Assembly (NCBI GenBank): GCA_021603905.1
Contig: BQIU01000036.1
Span: forward strand, 1-38,244
DNA length: 38,244 bases
Direction of reading: 5' to 3'
Origin: Nitrospirales bacterium
Lineage (GTDB): Bacteria; Nitrospirota; Nitrospiria; Nitrospirales; UBA8639
Shown here: piece after piece, positions 16,233 to 24,747 of the stretch
How positions within the stretch are numbered: the first letter of the stretch is position 1
Layout of the letters: every line of letters begins with the position of its first letter
Notes under the pieces: generated by a model
What the model was told of the DNA's origin: nothing
The model's input: the letters and a program-made list of their open reading frames with translations, nothing else
Database searches by the model: none
Translations under genes and position numbers: made by a program

Positions 16233-17021
16233 TTAATGATAGCTTTCTGAATCGGAAGGAAATTTGGCGCATTCGACTTCTTCTTTAAATCGACTGAGCG
16301 CCTGCAGTGCATCGGCTTTGAGGTGAGCATACGGCTTGACGAATTTGGGCACAAAGTCATCGAACAGTCCAAGCAGATCATACAGCACCAGAATTTGCCC
16401 GTCACAATGTGGTCCCGCCCCAATACCGATTGTCGGAATCGAGAGATGTTCCGTAATCGTCTTGGCTAAAGCCACAGGCACAGCTTCGAGCACCAACGAA
16501 AAAGCACCGGCATCTTCAAGGGCTTTGGCATCGGCGAGCATGGCTTCGGCTTGGTCTCCTTCCTTACCTTGGACTTTATAGCCGCCATACTGGTTGACGG
16601 ATTGCGGGGTCATGCCGATATGAGCCATCACAGGAATCCCGAATCGCGTCAGTGCTTCCACGCGATCAATGACCTGATTCCCGCCTTCAATTTTTATAGC
16701 CGCAGCTCCGGCCTGCAGAAAGAGCCCGGCATTGCGCACGGCATCTTCAACACTGGCTTGATAAGACATAAACGGCATGTCGCCAATGACGAGCGATTTT
16801 ACTGCCGTCTGCGCCACCAACCTCGTATGATAAAGCATCTCGTCCATGGTGACCGAGAGGGTATTGGCCTTTCCCTGAACCACGACTCCCAGAGAATCGC
16901 CGACCAAGATCGCTTCAATACCCGCTTGTTCGACAATCCGTGTAAACAGCGCATCGTAGGCCGTCACGACCACCAGCTTTTCTCCCTGACTTTTGCGCTG
17001 TTTGAATTCTGGAACGTTCAT
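16233..17021 (-). CDS. panB: 3-methyl-2-oxobutanoate hydroxymethyltransferase
   Basis: A 262-residue TIM-barrel enzyme that makes ketopantoate from 2-oxoisovalerate and 5,10-methylene-THF, the first committed step to pantothenate and CoA. Landmarks are LVVVTAYDALFTRI, GDSLGVVVQG, the metal and substrate region IKIEGG, PVMAHIGMTPQSVNQYGGYKVQG and the catalytic Glu region LVLEAVP, then TIGIGAGPHCDGQILVLYDLLG. The ATG at 17021 follows an in-frame TTG one codon upstream. Its cofactor links it to the neighbouring folD, which interconverts methylene-THF. No panC follows in this window. Confidence 0.95.
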   Translation of the reverse strand: MNVPEFKQRKSQGEKLVVVTAYDALFTRIVEQAGIEAILVGDSLGVVVQGKANTLSVTMDEMLYHTRLVAQTAVKSLVIGDMPFMSYQASVEDAVRNAGLFLQAGAAAIKIEGGNQVIDRVEALTRFGIPVMAHIGMTPQSVNQYGGYKVQGKEGDQAEAMLADAKALEDAGAFSLVLEAVPVALAKTITEHLSIPTIGIGAGPHCDGQILVLYDLLGLFDDFVPKFVKPYAHLKADALQALSRFKEEVECAKFPSDSESYH

Positions 17022-17100
17022 CAATGTTTCACTCTTTTTTATATTTAACTCCGGTCTTAGAGGAATCCAAGAATCGCAACCCCCTCAGGGAAATGAAAAC

Positions 17101-17958
17101 TTATTGTTTAGCAAAGCGTTTGGCTGATTCTACCGTATTTTGCAAGAGCATGGCGATGGTCATAGGACCAACCCCACCCGGCACAGGCGTAATCCAGCCG
17201 GCCTTCTCTTTGACCGGTTCAAAATCCACATCTCCAGCCAAGCTTCCATCCTCTCGTCGATTAATACCGACATCAATGACAATAGCCCCTTCTTTAATCA
17301 TCTCAGAAGTGACAAATTGCGTGCGCCCGATCGCCGCGACCACAATATCAGCTTCTCGACACACAGCTGGTAAGTCTTGGGTGCGCGAATGACACACGGT
17401 CACGGTGGCATGTCGATGCATCAACAGTAGTGCGACAGGCTTTCCCACAATATTGCTTCGACCGATGACGACCGCTCGCTTTCCTGTGATTGACTGTCCT
17501 GTCGATTCAATCATGTGAATCACGCCTTTTGGCGTGCAGGGTGTAAACACCGGTTCCCCCTCAACTAACCGTCCCACATTATAGGGGTGAAAACCATCGG
17601 CATCTTTGTGCTGAGAGACAGCTTCCAAGATGGGCTTACTGTCAATATGTTTGGGAAGCGGGAGCTGCACGAGAATCCCATGAATTTTGGGATCGGCATT
17701 GAGTTTGTGAATAAGCGTCAGCAACTCACCTTGAGTCGTTGCTTCAGGCAACTTATATTCTTCAGGATACAGCCCGGCTTTTTCACAGGCAATTTTTTTA
17801 TTTCGGACATAAATCGCCGAAGCCGGGTCACCACCCACTAGCACTGCCGCCAACCCCGGCCGAATCCCCGTCCGCTCATTAAACTCAGACACGTCTTTCG
17901 CAATGTCTATTCGCAACTGCTGCGCTAAGGCTTTTCCGTCGATAATCTGTGCTGCCAC
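17101..17958 (-). CDS. folD: Methylene-THF dehydrogenase/methenyl-THF cyclohydrolase
   Basis: A 285-residue bifunctional enzyme interconverting 5,10-methylene-, methenyl- and 10-formyl-tetrahydrofolate in the cytosol. The signature residues Tyr50 and Lys54 occur in YVRNKKIACEKAG. ILVQLPLPKHID, KDADGFHPYNVGRL, the nucleotide loop VVIGRSNIVGKPVALLL and the C-terminal PVPGGVGPMTIAMLLQNT are all typical. The length is normal. It is 79 bases upstream of panB and likely co-transcribed. Repeat copies 3 and 4 occupy the gap in front of it. Confidence 0.97.
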   Translation of the reverse strand: MAAQIIDGKALAQQLRIDIAKDVSEFNERTGIRPGLAAVLVGGDPASAIYVRNKKIACEKAGLYPEEYKLPEATTQGELLTLIHKLNADPKIHGILVQLPLPKHIDSKPILEAVSQHKDADGFHPYNVGRLVEGEPVFTPCTPKGVIHMIESTGQSITGKRAVVIGRSNIVGKPVALLLMHRHATVTVCHSRTQDLPAVCREADIVVAAIGRTQFVTSEMIKEGAIVIDVGINRREDGSLAGDVDFEPVKEKAGWITPVPGGVGPMTIAMLLQNTVESAKRFAKQ

Positions 17959-18031
17959 ATCCCCTCCTCTTGATCGCTGACGTTGATATATCAGAGGGTC
18001 ACGATATCAAGCTTGAAAAAACTTCGTCAAT

Positions 18032-18225
18032 CTATAGCGAATCTAATTAATTTCTAGTTGAGTGTAGGATAAGGAAACCTAGGCGACGGTTGTTGCGCAT
18101 CTCTCGCAAGGTTGAAGGGGGTTGCCAATGGTGAGACCTGTTTGCCCCTGGAGTGTTGAATATAGGTCGCCTAGACAGCCTAAAGCTATGCCTCAAACAT
18201 CGGAAGTTATTTGAATCGGCTATAG
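18032..18225 (-). repeat. Structured intergenic repeat, copy 3 (inverted)
   Basis: The ends CTATAGCGAATCTAATTAA (18032-18050) and TTATTTGAATCGGCTATAG (18207-18225) show the element lies opposite to the other copies. The internal arms CTAGGCGAC (18079-18087) and GTCGCCTAG (18166-18174) pair perfectly. Its reverse complement shares the words CTTCCGATGTTTGAGGCA and GCAAACAGGTCT with copy 5. It is 74 bases upstream of the folD start. Confidence 0.78.
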
Positions 18226-18235
18226 ATGACAATGT

Positions 18236-18505
18236 CTACAGCCGATTCAGTTATACCGAATCGACTGAATTTCCGGTTATCGAATCCTGACTATCCCCGC
18301 GTTCATTAACTAGCCAAGCGTATGCAGTTTAAACAAGCGGGGATAACCTCTACTGGTTGACATATGTATTCACACTGGCATGGCTACCTGTAATCCACAC
18401 GTCGGAAGGTGGGCGCCTTCAGTAAAGATTGCCAATTCGATGTTTGCAGGATTAGTAAACGGTCGTAGCCAAGATAACGTGTAGGACCATATTTGGATTC
18501 GCTAG
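18236..18505 (+). repeat. Structured intergenic repeat, copy 4
   Basis: The left end CTACAGCCGATTCAGTTATA begins at 18236 and the right end TATTTGGATTCGCTAG closes at 18505. The left end carries a hairpin CGATTC/GAATCG (18243-18248 with 18258-18263). Other stems are TATCCCCGC/GCGGGGATA (18292-18300 with 18337-18345) and TGGCTAC/GTAGCCA (18381-18387 with 18465-18471). It lies only ten bases from copy 3. Confidence 0.72.
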
Positions 18506-18510
18506 ATTTC

Positions 18511-18540
18511 TTGACAGCCCTGGAAATAGTCACTTACCAT
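18511..18540 (+). promoter_or_regulatory. Candidate promoter for the plus-strand gene pair
   Basis: A perfect TTGACA (18511-18516), an 18-base spacer and TACCAT (18535-18540) lie about 95 bases before the beta-propeller gene. The -35 begins only five bases after the end of repeat copy 4, so insertion of the repeat could have reshaped the upstream region. Confidence 0.5.
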
Positions 18541-18634
18541 ACCTTGTGAAGCTTCTGACTCTCAATCTCTCCTTGCTCAAATCTCCGCGTTTCTGCGTTT
18601 CCCTCTTCACCTTTCACAGACAAGGGTTGTACCG

Positions 18635-19612
18635 ATGAATAGTTATGTTTCATTATCGAAAAAAGCCCTTTACTTGATCGTTTGGATTTGTACCGTTTTC
18701 GTTCCAACGTCGGCCAGCGCTCAAGCCATTATCAACGACCTTTCCGCCCCTCAAAGCATTATTGCCAATTCTGAGAAAGGCTATCTGGTGGCCAATGCCA
18801 ATGGTGAGCCTGGCAACCGCGATAACAAAGGCTTTATCTCTCAACTCGATGACACGGGAAAACTCACGCATACCCACTTTATCCAGGGCGGAAAAGATGG
18901 AACGGTGCTTAATTCTCCTACGGGAATGGTGATTGTCGGCGATATCCTCTATGTTGCTGATATTGATACGATTCGAGGTTTCATGCGAACTACAGGAGAA
19001 TCCGTCTCCTCCGTGTCAATGACCCGATTCCACTGCTCAACACTTACAGGGCTGACCGCCAATAAATCCGGACAGCTCTTCGTGTCGGACACTGCTACCG
19101 ATGCCATTTACCGAATTGATCCTGCACAAGAATTTGCGGTGTCCTTGGTCGTTCAAGACGAAGCCCTTTCCGGGCCGCGCGGCTTAGCTATTCATCCACA
19201 TACCGGACGTTTAACCGGCGTGAGTTGGGAGGGAGGGAAAGTCTTTGAGGTGAGTGAATCCGGTGAAATCAAAGAATTACTCTCCAACTCGTTTTTTTCA
19301 CGTCGTTTTCATAATTTGGACGGTATCGCCTTTGACCGATATGGCAGCATGTACATCTCTGACATGTCGGCAGGGAAAGTCTGGAGGGTTCTTGCCGATT
19401 TAAAGAAACAAGTGATTGCTGAATTTTTGGTCTCTCCAGCCGGCATCGGCGTTGATCGTGAGAAACACTTAATTCTCGTGCCCTATCTGTATGCAAACGG
19501 GGCAGAAATTAATGGATTAGAACAACCGTCAAATTCAGGAAAAAAACGGAAACCTCGCGACTTATCAGATTATGGTCTTGGGTGGACAAAGAAGGATCAA
19601 CCCAATGAGTAA
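18635..19612 (+). CDS. Secreted SMP-30/NHL-like beta-propeller protein
   Basis: A 325-residue protein with an N-terminal signal peptide (KK then hydrophobic 12-25, likely cut near ASA-Q at 28-31), so it should be periplasmic or exported. The body shows repeated propeller-blade patterns: LNSPTGMVIVGDILYVADID, LTGLTANKSGQLFVSDTATD, GPRGLAIHPHTGRLTGVS and LDGIAFDRYGSMYISDMSAGKVWRV. These resemble SMP-30/NHL-type sugar lactonase-like or ligand-binding propellers, but enzymatic activity cannot be claimed. AAGGG nine bases before the ATG is a good ribosome site. Its last eight bases overlap the next gene. The C-terminus is Lys-rich and hydrophilic. Confidence 0.75.
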   Translation: MNSYVSLSKKALYLIVWICTVFVPTSASAQAIINDLSAPQSIIANSEKGYLVANANGEPGNRDNKGFISQLDDTGKLTHTHFIQGGKDGTVLNSPTGMVIVGDILYVADIDTIRGFMRTTGESVSSVSMTRFHCSTLTGLTANKSGQLFVSDTATDAIYRIDPAQEFAVSLVVQDEALSGPRGLAIHPHTGRLTGVSWEGGKVFEVSESGEIKELLSNSFFSRRFHNLDGIAFDRYGSMYISDMSAGKVWRVLADLKKQVIAEFLVSPAGIGVDREKHLILVPYLYANGAEINGLEQPSNSGKKRKPRDLSDYGLGWTKKDQPNE

Positions 19613-20273
19613 ATGCCAATATTGCGAACAGCGAAAAGGCAAACGCCCCTGCCCGGCCTTGAGCGGGTTTATTTGCAGCCAATGCTGCGGAACGTATCGC
19701 ATGAACAAAATATCCTGTCCAACAGATTGTGTGTACCTTGATACGAATCTGGAATACCAGCAAAAACGCGTCGGGGTTCACTTCGAGCAGGATCGGCGAA
19801 CCTTTTACCGTGAATTGATGGATTTGGGAGGGGAACGTGCAGCCGAAGTGTTCTATGTCTTAGAGGCTATCACGTATCGGTTTTTTCAATCTCGACCGGA
19901 AGCCCAAGATGGTGAAGTGATCGATGGACTCAAACATCTTCGTCAATCGTTCAGCCCGATTCATATACCTGGGGCAGCACCACCGGCGTTTGGAGAAGAA
20001 CTCAAGAAGGAATATAAAACCTTAGATGATCGTCAACCGCTTGAGACTCAGATGGTCACACAGGTGTTAGATCGTGCCAGTCAATTCATCCAGGATTTTT
20101 CAGGAGAGGGCCTTCGATCAAATCGCTTTCTCAATGGACTCATCGGATATATCAAGCTTCGTCACCCCGATGTCGCTGACCAACTGGCCCGTCAATCTGG
20201 AGCCGGTGGCCGAATTATCATCCCAAGTGGGACTCCGCTCGAAGACTCGCCCCAGATTGCTCAAGAAACGTAA
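19605..20273 (+). CDS. Cys-rich (zinc-ribbon-like) protein of unknown function
   Basis: A 222-residue protein whose first 45 residues hold eight cysteines: C4-x2-C7, C16, C24-x2-C27-C28, C38 and C42, with the pattern RPCPAL...ICSQCCGTYR...CPTDC. Two zinc sites are plausible. The rest is mostly helical, without a signal peptide or membrane segment, so it is likely cytoplasmic. The start is the ATG at 19605, overlapping the end of the propeller gene as ATGAGTAA; an upstream in-frame start exists but would bury the Cys motif behind an unlikely leader. I recognise no named family. Co-translation with the exported propeller protein is the only functional clue. Confidence 0.7.
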   Translation: MSKCQYCEQRKGKRPCPALSGFICSQCCGTYRMNKISCPTDCVYLDTNLEYQQKRVGVHFEQDRRTFYRELMDLGGERAAEVFYVLEAITYRFFQSRPEAQDGEVIDGLKHLRQSFSPIHIPGAAPPAFGEELKKEYKTLDDRQPLETQMVTQVLDRASQFIQDFSGEGLRSNRFLNGLIGYIKLRHPDVADQLARQSGAGGRIIIPSGTPLEDSPQIAQET

Positions 20274-20369
20274 CCAACCTTTTCACCAAATTTCATTAAG
20301 TGAACTCGTATTTCATCGCTCGTAAAAACAAGAAGAAGAGGAAATGTATATTCGACGAGATACATCGGT

Positions 20370-20990
20370 TTATTCCACAACTTCTACCGTCATCTCAATT
20401 CGCTCAAGCGGATTATCTCTCGGATCTCGAGGCTGGCTAACAATCTTGTCAATGATATCACGCCCTTTCACAACTTCTCCAAAAATGGTGTATTGTCCGT
20501 CGAGATGCGTGGCTTTGTCAGCCATAATAAAAAATTGAGAACCGGCACTATTCGGGTCGGCCGTTCTGGCAGCGGATAAGATACCCTTCTCATGGGCAAC
20601 CTTGCTGAATTCCGCTGGCAATGTATACCCGGGGCCACCAGTGCCATATGACCGTACCTTACTTGGATCTTTGGTGTTGGGATCTCCGCCCTGTATCATA
20701 AACCCTGGGATCACACGATGAAAAATTGTGCCATTAAAAAAACCAGATTTTGCCAATTTCACGAAACTTTCCACATGTTTCGGTGCCAATTCAGGAAAAA
20801 ACACGATTTCCATTTCGCCAAACTTGGTTTTGAGCACGGCACGCGGCGCCTTTGAGGATGTGGACTCCTCCTCACCAGTCAGCACAACCTTTGGGGAATC
20901 TGCCCATCCTACGGCACACCATGAGAACAGGATCACACTGACAAACACGATAGTCTTTTCTATCAAACTTGTCCGACTTACTCTCTCCAT
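20370..20990 (-). CDS. Exported cyclophilin-type peptidyl-prolyl isomerase
   Basis: A 206-residue PPIase. The N-terminus has a signal peptide (hydrophobic ~13-29, ending AVGWADS), so the enzyme likely folds periplasmic proteins. The cyclophilin core is clear: AVLKTKFGEMEIVFFPELAP, FVKLAKSGFFNGTIFHRVIPGFMIQGGDP with the catalytic Arg, GILSAARTADPNSAGSQFFI and LDGQYTIFGEVVKG. A strong ribosome site (GGGGAGGAG) precedes the ATG. It converges with the plus-strand gene pair; no obvious terminator hairpin was seen in the ~95-base gap. Confidence 0.92.
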   Translation of the reverse strand: MERVSRTSLIEKTIVFVSVILFSWCAVGWADSPKVVLTGEEESTSSKAPRAVLKTKFGEMEIVFFPELAPKHVESFVKLAKSGFFNGTIFHRVIPGFMIQGGDPNTKDPSKVRSYGTGGPGYTLPAEFSKVAHEKGILSAARTADPNSAGSQFFIMADKATHLDGQYTIFGEVVKGRDIIDKIVSQPRDPRDNPLERIEMTVEVVE

Positions 20991-21029
20991 AGACCTAGCT
21001 CCTCCCCTGATGACGTGAAAATGAATGGC

Positions 21030-21755
21030 TTAATATATCGCGTCTTCTGCTAGCCCGTTTTCCAAAGCTTCACGAGCCGCAATTTGTTCCGCTTCTTTTT
21101 TCGTTTTACCGATTCCTCGACCACGAACTCTATCGTTAATCGACACTTCCATTTCAAAAACCTTCTGGTGATCAGGGCCTGATTCCTGAACAAGGCGGTA
21201 GTTAGGATTCATATCAAACTTCTTATGCGAAAGCTCTTGAAGGTGGCTTTTGTAATCCCCCCTGAATCCTCCAGAAGTGATCGTCTTGAGCTGGTCAAAT
21301 TCAGGGCTCAAGACTCGAAGGATAAACGTTTGAGCCTCTTCACTTCCACCATCAATATACACCGCCGCAATGACCGCTTCCAAGGCATTCGCGAGCAGCG
21401 AACTTTTCTGGCGTCCATCGGTGGCTTCTTCCCCTTTTCCAAGCCGCAACCAATTCCCCAATTGCAAGCGTGTCGCAACTTTTGCCAAGGATGAACGGCT
21501 GACTAAGAAGGCTTTCGTCTTAGAAAGCTCACCTTCGTCTGCATGCGGAAAAATTGTAACAAGGTATTCACTCACCACCAAGGCTAAAACGGCGTCCCCT
21601 AAAAACTCTAACCGCTCATTGTCTTTTCCAGCCTTTTGCTGGCTGCTCTGAGAAAAAGACTTGTGGGTCAGAGCCGTCTCCAATAACTCTGGTTTGCGAA
21701 ACACATATCCAAGTTTGGTTTGGACGTCTGACAGCACGAGAGTCCCATTATTCAT
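21030..21755 (-). CDS. rnc: Ribonuclease III
   Basis: A 241-residue double-strand-specific endoribonuclease for rRNA and mRNA processing. The catalytic signature NERLEFLGDAVLAL (about 46-59) with Glu50 and Asp54 is present. So are ALTHKSF, DEGELSKTKAFLVS and LLANALEAVIAAVYIDGG. A dsRNA-binding domain fills about 165-235, ending GRGIGKTKKEAEQIAAREAL. The ATG at 21755 fits the family N-terminus and has AGGGG about ten bases upstream; the frame could extend 13 codons to a GTG at 21794. It follows fabF in this cluster, as in many bacteria, but is separated from it by a repeat element. Confidence 0.95.
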   Translation of the reverse strand: MNNGTLVLSDVQTKLGYVFRKPELLETALTHKSFSQSSQQKAGKDNERLEFLGDAVLALVVSEYLVTIFPHADEGELSKTKAFLVSRSSLAKVATRLQLGNWLRLGKGEEATDGRQKSSLLANALEAVIAAVYIDGGSEEAQTFILRVLSPEFDQLKTITSGGFRGDYKSHLQELSHKKFDMNPNYRLVQESGPDHQKVFEMEVSINDRVRGRGIGKTKKEAEQIAAREALENGLAEDAIY

Positions 21756-21759
21756 AACT

Positions 21760-21780
21760 GGCAGACCCCTAGGATCTGCC
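21760..21780 (-). promoter_or_regulatory. Short hairpin just before the rnc start
   Basis: GGCAGA (21760-21765) and TCTGCC (21775-21780) form a six-base stem around a small C-rich loop that contains the likely rnc ribosome site. It could modulate rnc translation, or could be chance. RNase III is known to cleave its own leader in E. coli, but a six-base stem is too short to claim the same here. Confidence 0.3.
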
Positions 21781-21900
21781 TCAAATTTTATCACACGATG
21801 TTATCGAATTGTACCACATTGGGGGAATGAGGGTTGGCCTTACACAAAAAGCAGAAACATCGTTATCCATAGATAAAATCTGCCCATTGCAACTGGCTCT

Positions 21901-22271
21901 TATAGCCGTTTCAGTTATACCGAAACGATAACGCGCCAACGTGTACAATGTTGAGACCCAATACGTGATGTACAACGTCAATCATAGTCAGGACATCCAA
22001 GCGGGTATAACCTTCCGATGTTTGAGGCACAGTATAACGCTGTCTTGGCTACCTCTAATCAACACCTCAAGGGGAAAACGGGCTCCACGTTCAATGCCTA
22101 TTCGGCTCTCTGTCAGGTACATAACGATCGTCGCCAAGGCTACCTCCCAGTAGACCTCCAGAGGCAAACAGGTCTTACCATTGGGAAGCACTTCAATCGC
22201 TGTGGGAGGTATACAGCAATCGCCGCCTAGTCTACCTTCCTCTTAAACTTGAATTTATTTGGATTCGCTAT
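21901..22271 (+). repeat. Structured intergenic repeat, copy 5 (long)
   Basis: The left end TATAGCCGTTTCAGTTATA starts at 21901 with hairpin CGTTTC/GAAACG (21907-21912 with 21922-21927). The right end TTATTTGGATTCGCTAT spans 22255-22271 and overlaps the fabF 3' end. The internal arms CTTGGCTAC/GTCGCCAAG (22044-22052 with 22130-22138) pair with one mismatch. At 371 bp it is longer than the others and seems to contain an internal partial duplication. No gene is inside. Confidence 0.72.
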
Positions 22272-23520
22272 CATCATCAAAGCCTTTGAATATCAAGCAG
22301 GCATTAACGCCTCCAAACCCGAACGCGTTAGAAACAGCAGCAGAAATTTTCACATCTCGTGCCTTACCGGAGATATAATCTAAATCGCAATCAGGGTCGG
22401 GAGTTTCAATATTCATCGTAGGCGGCAACCGACCTTCTCGCAACGCCAGTGTGGTGAAAATGGATTCTATCCCACCAGCGGCCCCCAACAGATGGCCTGT
22501 CATAGACTTTGTCGAACTGACTGGAATGGTATACGCCCGCTCTCCAAAAACTTGCTTAAGAACCCTGGTTTCTACGGTATCGGCAAACGTCGAGGTTCCG
22601 TGAGCATTAATATACCCAATATCATTTTTTGACACCCCTGAATCCTGGATAGCACGCTCTAAACATTTTGTGGCTCCGCTGCCATCTTCAGGCGGTGCGG
22701 TAATATGGAAGGCATCACTGTTCATCGCATACCCTGCGACCTCGGCATAAATTTTTGCACCTCGAGATCGAGCCTGTTCTAATTCCTCCAAGACCAGCAC
22801 TCCAGCACCTTCACCAATCACAAAGCCATCACGATCCTTATCAAATGGACGGCTGGCATGTTCAGGATCATCGTTCCGCCGCGACAAGGCCTTAGCCGAA
22901 GCAAAGCCAGCCAGCGCAGTAGAACAGATCGTACTTTCGGCCCCTCCGACAATCATCGTATCCGCCTCACCATGTTGAATCAGACGAAATCCGTCACCGA
23001 TGCAATTATTTCCTGAAGCACAGGCTGTGACCGCACATGAGTTCGGGCCCTTGGCACCAAAACGAATGGCGACCTGACCAGACGCCAAATTAATAATCAC
23101 CATGGGAATAAAAAATGGCGTGACACGATCTGGTCCGCGCTCGAGCAACACTTTATGATACTGCTCAATCGCCGGCAGTCCTCCTATTCCTGACCCGATA
23201 TATACGCCTACCCGATCTTCGTTTTCTTTCGTAATCTCAAGTTTGGCATCATCGACGGCTTCCTGGCTCGCGGCGACGGCATACTGGATGAATGTATCCA
23301 TCTTCTTAATTTCTTTTTTCTCGATAAAGTCGGCTGGATTAAAGTTTTTCACTTCTCCAGCAATCCGAGAAGGGTAGTTAGTCGCGTCAAAACGGGTGAT
23401 AGGGCCGATGCCGGATTGTCCGGCACATAAAGCCTTCCAGGTTTGTGTTACCCCAACTCCCAACGGCGTCACCAACCCTATGCCGGTGACCACAACTCGA
23501 CGTTTTTGGTAATTGGTCAT
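22255..23520 (-). CDS. fabF: 3-oxoacyl-ACP synthase II
   Basis: A 421-residue condensing enzyme that elongates acyl-ACP with malonyl-ACP. The Cys-His-His triad is Cys167 (VTACASG), His307 (NAHGTST) and His343 (TGHLLGAAGG). The N-terminal RRVVVTGIGLVTPLG and C-terminal AFGFGGVNACLIFKGF are typical. The C-terminal tail after GF is DDDSESK, and its final codons AGC-GAA-TCC-AAA-TAA coincide with the end of the intergenic repeat, so the stop is repeat-derived. It lies downstream of acpP in the classical fab order. Confidence 0.97.
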   Translation of the reverse strand: MTNYQKRRVVVTGIGLVTPLGVGVTQTWKALCAGQSGIGPITRFDATNYPSRIAGEVKNFNPADFIEKKEIKKMDTFIQYAVAASQEAVDDAKLEITKENEDRVGVYIGSGIGGLPAIEQYHKVLLERGPDRVTPFFIPMVIINLASGQVAIRFGAKGPNSCAVTACASGNNCIGDGFRLIQHGEADTMIVGGAESTICSTALAGFASAKALSRRNDDPEHASRPFDKDRDGFVIGEGAGVLVLEELEQARSRGAKIYAEVAGYAMNSDAFHITAPPEDGSGATKCLERAIQDSGVSKNDIGYINAHGTSTFADTVETRVLKQVFGERAYTIPVSSTKSMTGHLLGAAGGIESIFTTLALREGRLPPTMNIETPDPDCDLDYISGKARDVKISAAVSNAFGFGGVNACLIFKGFDDDSESK

Positions 23521-23656
23521 AGTTTAACAACACCTCTTTGCTCATCCGAATCAACAAGAAAGATGTTCGACTGGAACATGAGAGTAAAAGATAACGACCA
23601 CTCGACGAACACAGAGGCCCTCCGGATAACACAATGGCTTTCCCCTGTGAAATTCA

Positions 23657-23887
23657 TTACACTTTTTCTTTAATGAAATCGATAGCCCCACCAACGGTCT
23701 GAATTTTCTCGGCATCTTCATCTGGAATTTCTACATCAAATTCTTCCTCTAAAGCCATGACGAGTTCAACCGTATCTAACGAATCGGCACCGAGGTCATC
23801 AACAAACTTTGCATCATGGACCACTTCATCTTCTTCAACACCTAATTGTTCAGCAATAATTTTCTTAATGCGATCTTGCACTTCCAT
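23657..23887 (-). CDS. acpP: Acyl carrier protein
   Basis: A 76-residue acidic four-helix protein that carries acyl chains on 4'-phosphopantetheine. The attachment site is Ser36 in GADSLDTVE. The N-terminal [15 protein letters not shown] and the C-terminal [18 protein letters not shown] are typical. A very strong ribosome site, TAGGAGG, fits high expression. It lies between fabG and fabF. Confidence 0.98.
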   Translation of the reverse strand: MEVQDRIKKIIAEQLGVEEDEVVHDAKFVDDLGADSLDTVELVMALEEEFDVEIPDEDAEKIQTVGGAIDFIKEKV

Positions 23888-23966
23888 AGCCCATCCTCCT
23901 AAATGTCAGATTGTAACCTGAGTATCATTGATCTCCAGAAACTTCGTTATACCAGTTTAGCGTCAT

Positions 23967-24710
23967 TCATGCCATGTGCATGCCACCATTGACATGCAGG
24001 ACTTGCCCCGTCATATACCCCGCGGCCTCAGACGCAAGAAAACACACGGCTTCAGCAACATCAGTGGGCTGCCCCAGCCGTTGCAGGGGTATTTGCTTTA
24101 AAAGCGCCTCTTTGACGTCTTGAGAAAGACCTTGCGTCATGGCCGTATCGATAAACCCTGGCGCCACAGCATTGACCGTCACCGTTCGGCTCGCATATTC
24201 CCGTGCCACGGTCTTCGTAAACCCAATGACGGCCGCCTTGGACGCCGCATAATTGGCTTGTCCTACATTCCCGATCGTACCCACAATTGATGCAATATTA
24301 ATGATACGCCCGGAGCGCTGTTTGCTCATAGAAGACAGGCAGGCTTTCGTACAGTGAAACGTTCCGGTCAAATTCACCTGAAGAACCAGATTCCAATCTT
24401 CCTCTTTCATCCGCATCAGTAACCCATCTCTCGTAATTCCTGCATTGTTGACTAAAATGTCAATATGTCCCCATTCTTTTAGAACCTGGTCCATGCTGGC
24501 CTTCACGGAGTCCCACTCAGCAACGTTGACTTGTAACGACATGGCCTTACGGCCCGCCCCTTCAATAGCCGCGACCGTATCCTTACATCGCTCAACATCA
24601 AGGTCCATCACCGCAACATCTGCGCCGTCTCGGGCAAGACAGGTGGCAATTGTTTGACCAATACCTTGAGCCGCGCCAGTGACCACCGCAACTTTTCCTT
24701 CTAACGTCAT
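23967..24710 (-). CDS. fabG: 3-oxoacyl-ACP reductase
   Basis: A 247-residue NADPH-dependent short-chain dehydrogenase reducing beta-ketoacyl-ACP. The cofactor loop TGAAQGIG is at 11-18, NNAG at 88-91, and the catalytic residues are Ser141, Tyr154 and Lys158 (YAASK). The ending VAPGFIDTAMT...GYMTGQVLHVNGGMHM is typical FabG. The start chosen is the ATG at 24710, which has GGGAG just upstream and opens directly on the fold; a longer frame would reach back into fabD and encode an unrelated leader. It sits 37 bases after fabD. Confidence 0.96.
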   Translation of the reverse strand: MTLEGKVAVVTGAAQGIGQTIATCLARDGADVAVMDLDVERCKDTVAAIEGAGRKAMSLQVNVAEWDSVKASMDQVLKEWGHIDILVNNAGITRDGLLMRMKEEDWNLVLQVNLTGTFHCTKACLSSMSKQRSGRIINIASIVGTIGNVGQANYAASKAAVIGFTKTVAREYASRTVTVNAVAPGFIDTAMTQGLSQDVKEALLKQIPLQRLGQPTDVAEAVCFLASEAAGYMTGQVLHVNGGMHMA

Positions 24711-24747
24711 AATGGTTTCTCCCGACTTACCGTTCTTAAGTACGTCA

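Noticed and set aside
15762..18505. Insertion sequences with their own transposase
   Set aside because: The elements are only 187-371 bp and no transposase frame or fragment could be found in them.
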